DNA from: Methanocella_A sp049676595
Lineage (GTDB): Archaea; Halobacteriota; Methanocellia; Methanocellales; Methanocellaceae
Assembly: GCF_049676595.1 (NCBI RefSeq)
Contig: NZ_CP187259.1
Coordinates: 2,294,001-2,358,000 of the forward strand
Direction of reading: 5' to 3'
DNA length: 64,000 nt
The stretch's first letter is position 1. Each line of letters opens with the position of its first letter. A program made the translations under genes and the position numbers. Positions 8,266 to 16,725 of this stretch are shown one piece after another. The notes under the pieces were generated by a model. It was not told the origin of the DNA. It saw only the letters and a list, made by a program, of their open reading frames with translations, and made no database searches.

Positions 8266-9249
8266 ATGCCAGAGTTAACCATATTTGGGAAAAAAAGGCT
8301 CGGCATATGGTTATTTTCCTTTAGCTTGCTACTGCTGGCCCTGGCGATGATAGCAACTCCTCAGGCGCTGGCAGAGTCCACGGTATATGGCAAGGTGTAC
8401 GACTGGTCGACCTTCGACGTGATCAACCACAGCGTGGTAATGATAGACACTGTGCCAGTGCAGAAAGTCGTTTCGACCAACGGCAGCTATTCGCTCAAAA
8501 TCCCGGAGGGCAATTATACGATCTCGGCCACATCCGGATATGGCTCAAAAGCGCTGTATGGATACGAGAACATTACAGTTTCCGGCTCGGGAGAGTACAA
8601 GATCGACCTGCTGCTGTTTCCCGACAGCAACCTGACCGCACTGGAGATTTTCGGGCAGCACCTGCCGTCGCCGACGCCAGATGCTCCCCCGGTCACCGAT
8701 AATCAGCCGCCTGGCAACGCTGCTCCGGAAACACCCGGCATACTTCAGGACAGCTTACTTCCGGCCGCCATCGCAGGGTTCGTGCTTGTCGCCATCATAG
8801 TATCTGCGATAGCCGGCTATGTGCTGGCAAAAAGAAGAAAGCCTGCAGAGAGATCGAGTAAGCCGGATACGAGTAGCAAACTTAATGAGCTACTGTCTGA
8901 TACCGGAACAGTTCCAGCGCCGGAGCCGGACGAACCTGCAGTAAACGTGGAAGCCGAGGCAAAACAGGAACAAGTCATACAGCCTGTCGACCAGCCTCAT
9001 GCGAAGCCCTCTTGGGAACGCGTACTACGCCCGGACTGTAAAAGCGTGATAGCGACCATCGAGAAGAACGGCGGCAGAATCACTCAGCTGGACCTGAGAA
9101 AATCGCTGCCGTACTCCGAGGCCAAGATCAGCCTGATCATCTCCGAGCTGGAAGACGCTGGTTATTTGAAAAAGATCAAGAGAGGCCGGGGTAACGTGCT
9201 CATCCTGACCTGCCCGGATGGTTTCGGTGCCGATCGACAGCAAGGGTAA
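8266..9249 (+). CDS. Membrane-anchored winged-helix regulator, copy 1
   Basis: 327 residues: signal peptide/N-terminal helix (about 12-37), then an extracellular beta domain of carboxypeptidase-regulatory type (STVYGKVYDWSTFDVINHSV, about 38-125). A Pro-rich spacer, a membrane helix (about 165-188) ending in KRRK and an acidic cytoplasmic linker follow. The C-terminus is a winged helix (RITQLDLRKSLPYSEAKISL, then KKIKRGRGNVLIL). This is a one-component transmembrane transcription factor: sensing outside, DNA binding inside. It is homologous over its full length to the protein at 35590-36567. Both diverge from a secreted helical protein gene, which is the likely regulatory target (inference). 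Confidence 0.78.
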   Translation: MPELTIFGKKRLGIWLFSFSLLLLALAMIATPQALAESTVYGKVYDWSTFDVINHSVVMIDTVPVQKVVSTNGSYSLKIPEGNYTISATSGYGSKALYGYENITVSGSGEYKIDLLLFPDSNLTALEIFGQHLPSPTPDAPPVTDNQPPGNAAPETPGILQDSLLPAAIAGFVLVAIIVSAIAGYVLAKRRKPAERSSKPDTSSKLNELLSDTGTVPAPEPDEPAVNVEAEAKQEQVIQPVDQPHAKPSWERVLRPDCKSVIATIEKNGGRITQLDLRKSLPYSEAKISLIISELEDAGYLKKIKRGRGNVLILTCPDGFGADRQQG

Positions 9250-9310
9250 TTAAAAATCTGTGTATGCTGCGCATGGTTTCTGGTTGCTCATGCGGGGCGA
9301 GATAGCAAAA

Positions 9311-9460
9311 CGATCGCTGCGCTGTGCCAGGATCACAGATTACGACAGATGCCACCGATTTCACAGATGACTTTATAGACCAGCAATCAATTTACCATCG
9401 ATTAGCATCTGTGCAATCCGTGCAATCTGTCAGAATCTGTGATCCTGGCACAGCGCAGCG
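9311..9460. repeat. CGCTGCGCTGTGCC palindromic element, locus 1
   Basis: A 27-bp arm at 9315-9341 (CGCTGCGCTGTGCC plus AGGATCACAGATT) is repeated without mismatch in inverted orientation at 9434-9460. The 92-base centre has further ACAGAT/ATCTGT boxes. It occupies the 9250-9587 gap between two converging genes. Related elements are at 12755-13350, 32159-32515 and 55141-56925. Confidence 0.9.
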
Positions 9461-9587
9461 TTAGTCCGCGTTCCCGGGCACAGAGATAACTATCTTATCA
9501 GTATCTTGGAAATGGTGGGCAGCATAGCGCAGGGTACGGGATGGACCCATATTCTGATCATGCCCTGCCTGCTATGACCCTGAAGCA

Positions 9588-10760
9588 TCAGGACGACAGC
9601 TTATCTGCCAGGAAGGCCTCGAACTTCTGCATATCTTCCACGGTATTGAACCCCGCGTTAGCGAATGCGGGCTTGCCTCCGCCCTTGCCGTTGAAAGCGG
9701 CCAGGTGCTCTTTCATGAGCTTGCCGCAATCGATCGAATATTTCTCGCTGCGGGCGAACAGGAGCCGCTTCTCGGGGACAGACGCCAGGATCATGATGAA
9801 GTCTCCCGCCTGCAGCAGGTATTTCGAGAGCGACATCAGGTCGTTGAAGCTCTTGTCCTCGTAGGTTTTCCGGATGACCGGAGACGTCGCAGACCGGGCG
9901 AGATCGCCGGCTTCGACCTTCAGCAGCTTCTCCTTCAGGTCAGTCAGCTCTTTCCAGTGCGCCTTAGCCTCGGCATCATGGGCTTCGATGCGGGCCAGGA
10001 GCTTACCCTGGTCTGCCTTGAACATCTGAGACAGCTTCGTGATAATTTCCTGCTTGGCCTGGTAGTCCCTGAGAGCCCGCCCGCCGCACTTGAAGAACAG
10101 GCGCATCTCGTTCTTCATTTTCTGGGTGCCGGTGATCTTGATCATGCCAATCTCACCCGTCCGGGCGACGTGGGTACCACAGCAGGGAGAGAAGTCGTGG
10201 GTGCTGATCTCGACGATGCGGATGGTACCCGCCGTGGGAGGGATCTTACGGTTGGGGAACTTTTTCGCCTCTTCCGGGGTTACGATGTGAGTCTTGATCT
10301 CCAGATCTCTGGTCACCACGTCGTTCGCCGCCGCTTCGATCTCCTTCAGGGCCTCCGGGGTGACATCAGGCGTCTGCACGTCGATCGACAGCTCATCCTC
10401 ACCCATGTGCAGGCTGCCAGTTTCCCACCCGTACTTGTTGAACATCACGGCGGAGAGCAGATGCTGGCCGGTGTGCTGCTGCATCAGGTCGAACCTGCGG
10501 GCGAAGTCAAGCTTGCAGGCGACTATCTTATCAGCCGGAGCGGAAGGCAGGACATGGTATACTTCCCCGACCTGCTCGTATACGTGCTCTACTGGAATGC
10601 CTGCGATCGTGCCTCTGTCAGCCGGCTGGCCGCCGCCCTCGGGGTAAAAGTTAGTCTCAGCCAGTACCACGTGGTACTTGCCTTCTTTGTTGAGAACGTT
10701 GACGACTTCGGTCTGCCACTCCGCTGTGCGGGGCGACTCGTAGTAAAGCAGGCGTGCCAT
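9588..10760 (-). CDS. alaX: Alanyl-tRNA editing protein, AlaX-L type
   Basis: The 390 residues correspond to the editing and C-terminal parts of alanyl-tRNA synthetase without the aminoacylation core. The N-terminus has FYPEGGGQPADRG. The zinc-binding editing site is given by HTGQH (about 97-101) and CCGTH (about 195-199). A coiled-coil segment (about 240-290) and a DHHA1-like C-terminus with GGGKPAFANAG follow. AlaX proteins hydrolyse Ser- or Gly-tRNA-Ala in trans; AlaX-L is the version with the DHHA1 domain. The gene is monocistronic in appearance. The strand-opposite frame of 357 codons is a shadow. Confidence 0.9.
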   Translation of the reverse strand: MARLLYYESPRTAEWQTEVVNVLNKEGKYHVVLAETNFYPEGGGQPADRGTIAGIPVEHVYEQVGEVYHVLPSAPADKIVACKLDFARRFDLMQQHTGQHLLSAVMFNKYGWETGSLHMGEDELSIDVQTPDVTPEALKEIEAAANDVVTRDLEIKTHIVTPEEAKKFPNRKIPPTAGTIRIVEISTHDFSPCCGTHVARTGEIGMIKITGTQKMKNEMRLFFKCGGRALRDYQAKQEIITKLSQMFKADQGKLLARIEAHDAEAKAHWKELTDLKEKLLKVEAGDLARSATSPVIRKTYEDKSFNDLMSLSKYLLQAGDFIMILASVPEKRLLFARSEKYSIDCGKLMKEHLAAFNGKGGGKPAFANAGFNTVEDMQKFEAFLADKLSS

Positions 10761-10807
10761 AAAATTACCGTCAGGTAATTCAGAGGCAAAATATAAGGAG
10801 TTTTCTT

Positions 10808-11551
10808 TCAGGCAAACAGTTCCCTGTCGATGAAATATTCCCTGCCGTTCCAGAGCAGCCGCACTTCACCGTCTTTGACCGCTACGAAGGCTCCGTCCAG
10901 ATAGTTGATCCAGTCAGCATCGCCGAACTTCTGGCCGGTAAAATAGCTTATGAAGGGCGCCAGTACGGCATCATGGGTGATGTACAGGTTCCGGGTATTT
11001 TCCCCGGACAGATCGGCGAGTAGGTCTTTCATGATCCGGACGCTCCCCTCCTTCAGGGGCATAAAGCCACTCATCCTGCCCTTTGCGATGAATTTCCGAA
11101 TGACTACGGAAACATCGGAGGTCAGGAAATAGGTGAATACGACCAGAGGGTTGACAATATAGGAGCCCGGCTCCCCCAGAGTGGGCCGGGTCGTGATGTT
11201 CAGGTGATTGAGGCTCGCGCCCCGGCGAATTCCCTCGCAAGTCTGCTGGCACCTGTGGACGGGGCTGGAAAACAATCCTGTGAGGTTCTGGCCCTGCAGC
11301 CGCTTTCCGAGCTTGAAGGAGTCCTGCAGACCTTTTTCTGTAATAGGGGTATCGTTGCGAAAGTTGAGCACGGTAAAGTTCGGGCGCTCTGCGTGCCGGA
11401 TAAGCAGGGCATAGGAGGTACCCGGTGACAGGAAAGCCATATTTCTGGACAGCACGTCGGCCGCCCGGGAATCCGGTTCCAGGCTATCCCGGTACTGGCC
11501 CGCAATTTCCGAGGTAGCCCTCTGCCTGACCTGGCGCCCCTGATTTAACAT
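10808..11551 (-). CDS. Histidine phosphatase superfamily protein
   Basis: About 247 residues. ALLIRHAERPNF carries the catalytic RHG/RHA motif of the phosphoglycerate-mutase-like branch. FSSPVHRCQQTCEG supplies the conserved second arginine and ITHDAVLAPF the second catalytic histidine. Members remove phosphate from small molecules or proteins; the substrate cannot be deduced. The start is uncertain: the frame opens at a TTG (11590), ATG 11551 is used, and ATG 11443, shortly before the RHA motif, is possible. It is followed by the AlaX gene on the same strand after 47 bases. Confidence 0.75.
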   Translation of the reverse strand: MLNQGRQVRQRATSEIAGQYRDSLEPDSRAADVLSRNMAFLSPGTSYALLIRHAERPNFTVLNFRNDTPITEKGLQDSFKLGKRLQGQNLTGLFSSPVHRCQQTCEGIRRGASLNHLNITTRPTLGEPGSYIVNPLVVFTYFLTSDVSVVIRKFIAKGRMSGFMPLKEGSVRIMKDLLADLSGENTRNLYITHDAVLAPFISYFTGQKFGDADWINYLDGAFVAVKDGEVRLLWNGREYFIDRELFA

Positions 11552-11703
11552 GTAATAACCCGAACGTATTACAACGTGACAGTTTATCAATTTTGTCGGA
11601 GGCCTTAAGGCGAAAGGCAGGCCTTCAACCGGCCGGCCGATTTTCGTCCAGATCGTCGGTAAGGTTCTTGACGCGGCAAAATGACTGATAAAAGGGATAT
11701 TCC

Positions 11704-12666
11704 GTGAAGACCATTGGCGTCGTAACCAGCGGAGGGGATGCGCCCGGCATGAACGCGGCTATCCGGGCAGTAGTCCGCATAGCCCAGGTACACGGCATAG
11801 CCGTGATCGGCTTTGAGCGGGGCTGGGAAGGCCTGATCTACAATAACACTGTGCAGCTGACGCCCAGGTCGGTAAGCGGGATCGTTCAGCAGGGAGGCAC
11901 CATTTTACGGACGTCCCGCAACAGAGAGTTTACCACGGACGAAGGGATGAGAAAAGCCCAGGTTACCCTTGCCAACAACAACGTCGACGGCCTGATCGTC
12001 ATCGGCGGAGACGGCTCTTTCCGGGCTGCGCACGAGTTCAGCAAGTATACGGATACAAGGATAGCAGGAATACCGGCCACGATAGATAACGACGTGTTTG
12101 GCACGGACGAGACGATCGGCTTCGATACGGCAGTAAACACAGGAGTATCTGAAATTGACAAGATAAGAGATACAGCGACATCGCTGGACAGAGTCTTCAT
12201 CGTCGAAGTCATGGGCCGGACCAGAGGCTTCCTCGCGGCCATGATTGGCCTGACAGTAGGCGCCGAGATCATCCTTGTGCCGGAGGTAAAGTTCCACCCC
12301 GAGGACGTCTGCGATGCCATTATCAAAAACAGCGCCGCCGGAAAGAAGTCCGGCATCATCGTAGCCGCGGAAGGTATCGGTGACACTCACGCCCTGGCCA
12401 AGGAGATACAGGAGCATACCATGATCGAAACCCGGCTTAGCGTCCTGGGATATGCCCAGAGAGGCGGCCACCCGACCGCGCGGAGCAGATTCCTGGCCAG
12501 CATCTTCGGTAAAGCGGCGGTTGAGTTCCTGGCGGACGGCAAAGAAAACCTGATCGCAGCGTGGCAGCAGGGAAAAATTACCGGCGTCCGCTTCGACGAG
12601 ACCTGCTGCAAGGCGAAAGAGCTGGACCTCAGGCTGCTGAAGCTGGCGGAAGAGCTGGCAAAATAA
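11704..12666 (+). CDS. pfkA: 6-phosphofructokinase, bacterial PfkA type
   Basis: A complete 320-residue PFK. N-terminal VVTSGGDAPGMNAAIR and VIGGDGSFRAA (about 98-108) form the nucleotide site; Gly in GGDGS is the residue associated with ATP rather than pyrophosphate use. PATIDNDVFGTD and GFDTAVNT hold the catalytic Asp; EVMGRTRGF and LGYAQRGGHPTA contact fructose 6-phosphate. It phosphorylates fructose 6-phosphate in glycolysis. Most euryarchaea use an ADP-dependent, unrelated kinase, so this bacterial-type enzyme is a likely lateral acquisition. The start is GTG, with AAAAGGGA upstream. Confidence 0.92.
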   Translation: MKTIGVVTSGGDAPGMNAAIRAVVRIAQVHGIAVIGFERGWEGLIYNNTVQLTPRSVSGIVQQGGTILRTSRNREFTTDEGMRKAQVTLANNNVDGLIVIGGDGSFRAAHEFSKYTDTRIAGIPATIDNDVFGTDETIGFDTAVNTGVSEIDKIRDTATSLDRVFIVEVMGRTRGFLAAMIGLTVGAEIILVPEVKFHPEDVCDAIIKNSAAGKKSGIIVAAEGIGDTHALAKEIQEHTMIETRLSVLGYAQRGGHPTARSRFLASIFGKAAVEFLADGKENLIAAWQQGKITGVRFDETCCKAKELDLRLLKLAEELAK

Positions 12667-12754
12667 GCCTAATAGTCACTACAAGAACTTTTTGTGTACG
12701 TATCCGATCAATTCCTAAGAGGTTTAGCCCTTGCATATGCTCATATAGATGTAC

Positions 12755-13350
12755 ACGAACGCTGCGCTGTGCGTTTCGGATTACTCAGATAGCGTGTGAT
12801 AGCAATAGGAACGCTGCGCTGTGCCAGAACACAGATTGCTCAGATTTCACAGATTGACACAGACATTCTCCTAAATCAAAAGAGTACGGGTCCCTTGCCC
12901 GGTGATTATCGAGGATCCTCTGTGCTCCATAAAAAATTGTTGGTCCGGGAGGTGTTGAGAGGTCGGGGAGGAGGTTGGAGAGGTGCCGGGAGTTTAGAGA
13001 GGACACGTTCAAGCTGGGAGGTCAGGGAGGTCAGGAGGTCTGAGAGGGAGGTTATGTGAGGCACCCGGAGGTCCGAGAGGATAGATTTAAGAAAATCCTC
13101 TCTGACCTTTCCACACTCCCTATCCTCCTCTCTGACCTCTGTGACCGACACGGAGGTGTCCCTTGCCGATCTCTAACCTCCCAGCTTGAAAATCCTCCCC
13201 GACCTCCCGGAAACTCCCCAACCTCCAGGAGTTTTTCATCTGCCCGACACGAAAACCGGTTTTCCCGAGCCGAGTCAATCTGTGGCCTCTGTGCAATCTG
13301 TGATCCTGTATACAAGGGACTGCTTCCAGTCGGTCACAGCGCAGCGATCG
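12755..13350. repeat. CGCTGCGCTGTGCC palindromic element, locus 2, with nested repeat
   Basis: The left arm has two boxes (GCTGCGCTGTGC at 12761 and 12813) followed by ACAGATT motifs. The right arm has CTGTGCAATCTGTGATCC near 13300 and CACAGCGCAGCG at 13335-13346. Between the arms lies a different, purine/pyrimidine-rich palindrome (12935-13225). The whole fills the 12667-13453 gap between converging pfkA and dehydrogenase genes. Short frames on both strands here are repeat artefacts. Confidence 0.8.
12935..13225. repeat. Nested GGAGGT-rich imperfect palindrome
   Basis: About 12945-13055 is dense in GGAGGT/GAGAGG units on the plus strand, including TCAAGCTGGGAGGTC. About 13110-13220 is dense in the complementary ACCTCC units, including CCTCCCAGCTTGAAAATCC. 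The two could pair. The pyrimidine arm has a relative at 29430-29525 (CCTCCCAGCTTGAAAGTCC). Confidence 0.7.
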
Positions 13351-13358
13351 TCTACGAA

Positions 13359-13400
13359 TCGCCTCTTGAACGCCTGCGAATGCAGGCGTTCAAGAGGCGA
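13359..13400. terminator. Perfect 19-bp-arm hairpin between converging genes
   Basis: Arms TCGCCTCTTGAACGCCTGC (13359-13377) and its exact complement (13382-13400) are separated by four bases. It is 53 bases past the end of the minus-strand dehydrogenase gene and next to the repeat element. It could act as a bidirectional terminator or be a small mobile palindrome. Confidence 0.6.
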
Positions 13401-13453
13401 ACATCCCGGCGCAAGAATTGTACAAAAGGTTTAAAAAATGACTATAAAAAGGG

Positions 13454-14308
13454 TTAGTATTCTTTGAATACTTTGTAAATCGCCGAAAAGTCCTCACCCT
13501 CGATACCCATGGGGTAAGTCATCCCGTAGATCTCTTTGACGGCGCTGCCCGTGAACAGCGGCTTTTTCAGGGATCTCGCGAGATCCTGCAGGTAATGGAG
13601 GTCCTTGTAGATGAGCGAAGACGAGAACTGGGTCTGGAAGTCTTCGTTGATCAGCATGTTTTTCTTGCCGTTGAGGACCGCGGAGTTGCCTGCGCCAGCC
13701 AGCAGAATGTTGACCACAGTTGCCCTGTCGACGCCAACAGCCTCTCCGAAGGTGACTGCTTCAGCGCACGTAGCCATCAGCGTGCCCAGCACGAGGTTGT
13801 TGACTAGCTTCATCCGGGTGGCCATGGATTCTTCTTTGAGGTAGAAGATCGTCTTGCCGAACTTCTCCAGCAGGGGCCGAACCTGGTTATAGGCATCTTC
13901 ATCCCCGCTCACCAGCACAGTTAGCGCGCCCTGGGACGCAGGTACGACGCTGCCAAGTACCGGCGCTTCGAGGTACGTGGCACCGTGCTGCCTCGCCGCA
14001 CCGTAGAAAGCCCCGACCCGGTCGAAGTGATTAGTAGTCGTATCTACGATCACTTTCCCGGCACAGTTGCCGGCTAATAGCCCGTCGGGGCCATGCAATA
14101 CCGCAGCTACGGCATCGCTGTCGAACAGGTTGAGGAAGACGATGTCGACTCCGAAGATCAGGGCTGCCGGAGTATCTGCAACCCGAACTCCGAGTCCTTC
14201 AGCCTTTTCTCTGGTCCTGTTCCACACTGTCAGCTCCACGCCTTCGCTGATCAGCCTCTTAGCGATAGTTTTACCCAGGTGGCCGAGCCCGATGAATCCT
14301 GCCTTCAC
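13454..14308 (-). CDS. Beta-hydroxyacid dehydrogenase family oxidoreductase (NAD(P)-dependent)
   Basis: 284 residues with an N-terminal Rossmann fold (GFIGLGHLGKTIAKRL, about 4-19) and NRTREKAE after beta-2, where Arg suggests preference for NADP(H). The substrate motif is EAPVLGSVVPASQGALTVL (about 125-143) and the catalytic lysine is in MKLVNNLVLGT (about 174). This is the 3-hydroxyisobutyrate/glyoxylate-succinic-semialdehyde reductase family; the real substrate is not evident. The GTG start has a strong GGAGGTCA six bases upstream. Confidence 0.85.
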   Translation of the reverse strand: MKAGFIGLGHLGKTIAKRLISEGVELTVWNRTREKAEGLGVRVADTPAALIFGVDIVFLNLFDSDAVAAVLHGPDGLLAGNCAGKVIVDTTTNHFDRVGAFYGAARQHGATYLEAPVLGSVVPASQGALTVLVSGDEDAYNQVRPLLEKFGKTIFYLKEESMATRMKLVNNLVLGTLMATCAEAVTFGEAVGVDRATVVNILLAGAGNSAVLNGKKNMLINEDFQTQFSSSLIYKDLHYLQDLARSLKKPLFTGSAVKEIYGMTYPMGIEGEDFSAIYKVFKEY

Positions 14309-14406
14309 TTATTGACCTCCGCGTCCAAAATAGATTTATGAGATGAGATATGACCGCTTATACACATATTAATTACTGAAAAACAGAACGCCCTGAAGTT
14401 GAGCCT

Positions 14407-14607
14407 ATGACAATCGACTGGATCACCCTGGTAGTAATTCTGGCCATCCTGCTTGTGATCGTAGCTGTAGTCATCTCTGCAGCCAGCTTCTTAATCAGGC
14501 AGTATCTCAGGCTCATGAAGATGATCATCAATACGGCGATCGCGCTGACAGCCATTATCGTGATAGTGATCATCACCATAGTCGCCTGGATTGTATTTAT
14601 AAGATAA
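14407..14607 (+). CDS. Small two-helix membrane protein
   Basis: 66 residues with two hydrophobic helices (about 7-30 and 40-64) separated by a short basic loop (RQYLRLMK). The frame is almost entirely Ile/Val/Ala. The opposite strand also has an open frame, but the hydrophobic two-helix pattern supports this one. It lies between a dehydrogenase and a sensor kinase gene that points towards it. Unknown function. Confidence 0.5.
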   Translation: MTIDWITLVVILAILLVIVAVVISAASFLIRQYLRLMKMIINTAIALTAIIVIVIITIVAWIVFIR

Positions 14608-14630
14608 TATCACGAGGTAAAGGAAAATTT

Positions 14631-16484
14631 TCAATAGCGGTTACTGTCTGCAGGGCCAGAGTTATCCCTTAAGCCAGCGAAGCTAATGATGAATTTTGTG
14701 CCCATAGTGCTGTCAAGTTCGATCGTGCCCTCGAGCTGAGTGACCAGGGTACTAACCAGCTGCATACCCAGCGATCCGGTATTCCGGAAATCGATCTCCG
14801 GGGGGAACCCGATGCCGTTGTCGCCGACAGCGAGAATATAGCGATCACCTGTCCGGGTCAGCGTGATGGAGACTTCGCCCTTCCGGCCATCTGGAAAGGC
14901 GTGCTTGAGCGAGTTGGAGACGAGCTCGTTGACGATCAGGCCGCAGGGTATAGCCATGTCGATGTCCATAGTGATCTTCTCGACTCGTATGTCCAGGCTG
15001 ACGGTATCAGGGCAGACGTTGTAAGAACGGAAGAGGTAGGTCGACAGGTTGCTGATGTACTCCGAAAAGTTCACCCTGGACAGGTCCTCCGACTGGTACA
15101 GCTTTTCGTGGATGAGGGCCATCGACTTCACCCGCTGCTGGCTCTCCTTGAAGCAGTCGAGGGCGATCTGGTCGGTAACATACGATGCCTGGATGTTGAG
15201 CAGGCTGGATACGATCTGCAGGTTATTTTTCACCCTGTGATGGATTTCTTTGAGGAGGATCTTCTTCTCTTCCAGCGAGGCTTTGATCTGCTGCTCTGCG
15301 ATCGTGCGTTCGGTGATATCTTCGGCAGATACTACATAGCCGGAAATCGTCCCGCTGGACAAGTAGGTTGGATACAGCTTCACGGATAGATACAACTTTC
15401 CGTCATGACTTTTTACCACAGGTATAGCGACAGTTTCCCCCTGATGGAGCCGGGCCAGCTCATACCCGGGTACATTCAGGCGCAGAGTATCGTCGAAGAT
15501 ATTGGCTTTTCCTGTGACATCCTGGCGGCTCACTCCGAAGAATTTGACAAACGCATCGTTCACGATGACCGCGGTGCCCTCAATATCGCTTATGCAGATA
15601 GCATCGGGTGACTGCGCGATGACGTCGTTCATCAGACGTTGAGTGTCCTGGAGGGTTTCCTTGACCTCCTCCACCGTTACCGGGCTGATGTCTACGGAAG
15701 AGTAAAGCAGCAGCGCGACGCTGATGAAAAATTCGGCGAGGGCGAAAACTACCATCGATAAGGGAGTACTGTAATTGATATCGACTGCCACTTTGAAGGT
15801 CAGGAAAGCGTAAAAGTTGAGGATATCCGATAAGAAGTTGAGCAGGAAGAAAACGAAGAGAATGCCAAAAAAGTACCTGTATAGGTTAGGCATGTTGATG
15901 AGCATTAGCTTGGAGAGGATTGTCAGCAGTAGAATATCGAAAATCACGTACCCTGCGAAGACCATGATGTTAAAGCCGTTCAGGGCAAGAGACTGGTGCT
16001 GTGCCACGATGCTGTAACCGATCAGCAAAGCTGCTGTTATACATACGATAGACAGGATAACATCTATCTTACCAGCAAGTTTTTTCCGCTGCTGTCTCAG
16101 GCGATAGTATAGTGGAATAATTAAGGTCACGTAGGCGCCGAACCACAGCAGCTGTCCGGCCGGAGTAAGCCAGGGCCAATCGAAGGTAAAGGGCAATACG
16201 TACAGCAGTATACCGCTCACGACAATGATAATAATAAACCCTACAAGGCCCAGAGTTAAGCCCTTGAAGCCGGTATCGGTGTTAGAGCGATGGATGACGA
16301 TAGACATGGGCAGGCACACGAAGAAAAATATGGCGCTCGCCATGGCAGTCATCATCGTGAAGGTGCCGTGTAAAAAGTCGACCATCAGAGTAGAGATGAA
16401 GTATACGAGCACCGCGATCCACAGAGCGATCAGCAACAGCTGTATCAGGTTGAATCCTTTTACTCTCGTGGCGCGGGTGAGCAT
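14631..16484 (-). CDS. Sensor histidine kinase: 7-TM N-terminus, PAS, HisKA_2, HATPase
   Basis: About 617 residues from ATG 16484. The frame stays open a further 132 codons upstream, but that stretch crosses the promoter and start of the divergent flavin reductase gene. Seven or so membrane helices (about 10-265) form an integral membrane sensor. One PAS domain (about 290-400) and a HisKA_2 phosphoacceptor with LKEIHHRVKNNLQIVSSLLN follow, then an HATPase with NELVSNSLKHAFP and DNGIGFP. This kinase class often passes phosphate to unlinked partners. No response regulator is nearby. It shares the HisKA_2 module with two other kinases in the window. Confidence 0.85.
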   Translation of the reverse strand: MLTRATRVKGFNLIQLLLIALWIAVLVYFISTLMVDFLHGTFTMMTAMASAIFFFVCLPMSIVIHRSNTDTGFKGLTLGLVGFIIIIVVSGILLYVLPFTFDWPWLTPAGQLLWFGAYVTLIIPLYYRLRQQRKKLAGKIDVILSIVCITAALLIGYSIVAQHQSLALNGFNIMVFAGYVIFDILLLTILSKLMLINMPNLYRYFFGILFVFFLLNFLSDILNFYAFLTFKVAVDINYSTPLSMVVFALAEFFISVALLLYSSVDISPVTVEEVKETLQDTQRLMNDVIAQSPDAICISDIEGTAVIVNDAFVKFFGVSRQDVTGKANIFDDTLRLNVPGYELARLHQGETVAIPVVKSHDGKLYLSVKLYPTYLSSGTISGYVVSAEDITERTIAEQQIKASLEEKKILLKEIHHRVKNNLQIVSSLLNIQASYVTDQIALDCFKESQQRVKSMALIHEKLYQSEDLSRVNFSEYISNLSTYLFRSYNVCPDTVSLDIRVEKITMDIDMAIPCGLIVNELVSNSLKHAFPDGRKGEVSITLTRTGDRYILAVGDNGIGFPPEIDFRNTGSLGMQLVSTLVTQLEGTIELDSTMGTKFIISFAGLRDNSGPADSNRY

Positions 16485-16725
16485 AGTATCAGCCAGGGAC
16501 CGATAAAGACTGCCTGTACGATCATAGCAGCATAGCACAGGCCATAGAACGACTGACCATACACACGGCCAGTAATTGTATATGTTTCTAATATGAGCAA
16601 CTTGTGAAATACCTTTTGTTAATAAACCGGATTTATATGACTTATATTTCAAATTGATATGCTGAACGCGGGTTATTCGTGTAACATTCTTATGAACGCT
16701 GCTCTTCATGTTTATGGTGATAATG

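Noticed and set aside
9705..10778. 357-codon plus-strand open frame
   Set aside because: It is antisense to the well-supported AlaX gene and shows no family motif; high-GC shadow frame.
12796..13457. Several overlapping open frames on both strands between pfkA and the dehydrogenase
   Set aside because: They lie in palindromic and purine/pyrimidine repeats, contain low-complexity sequence and lack binding sites.
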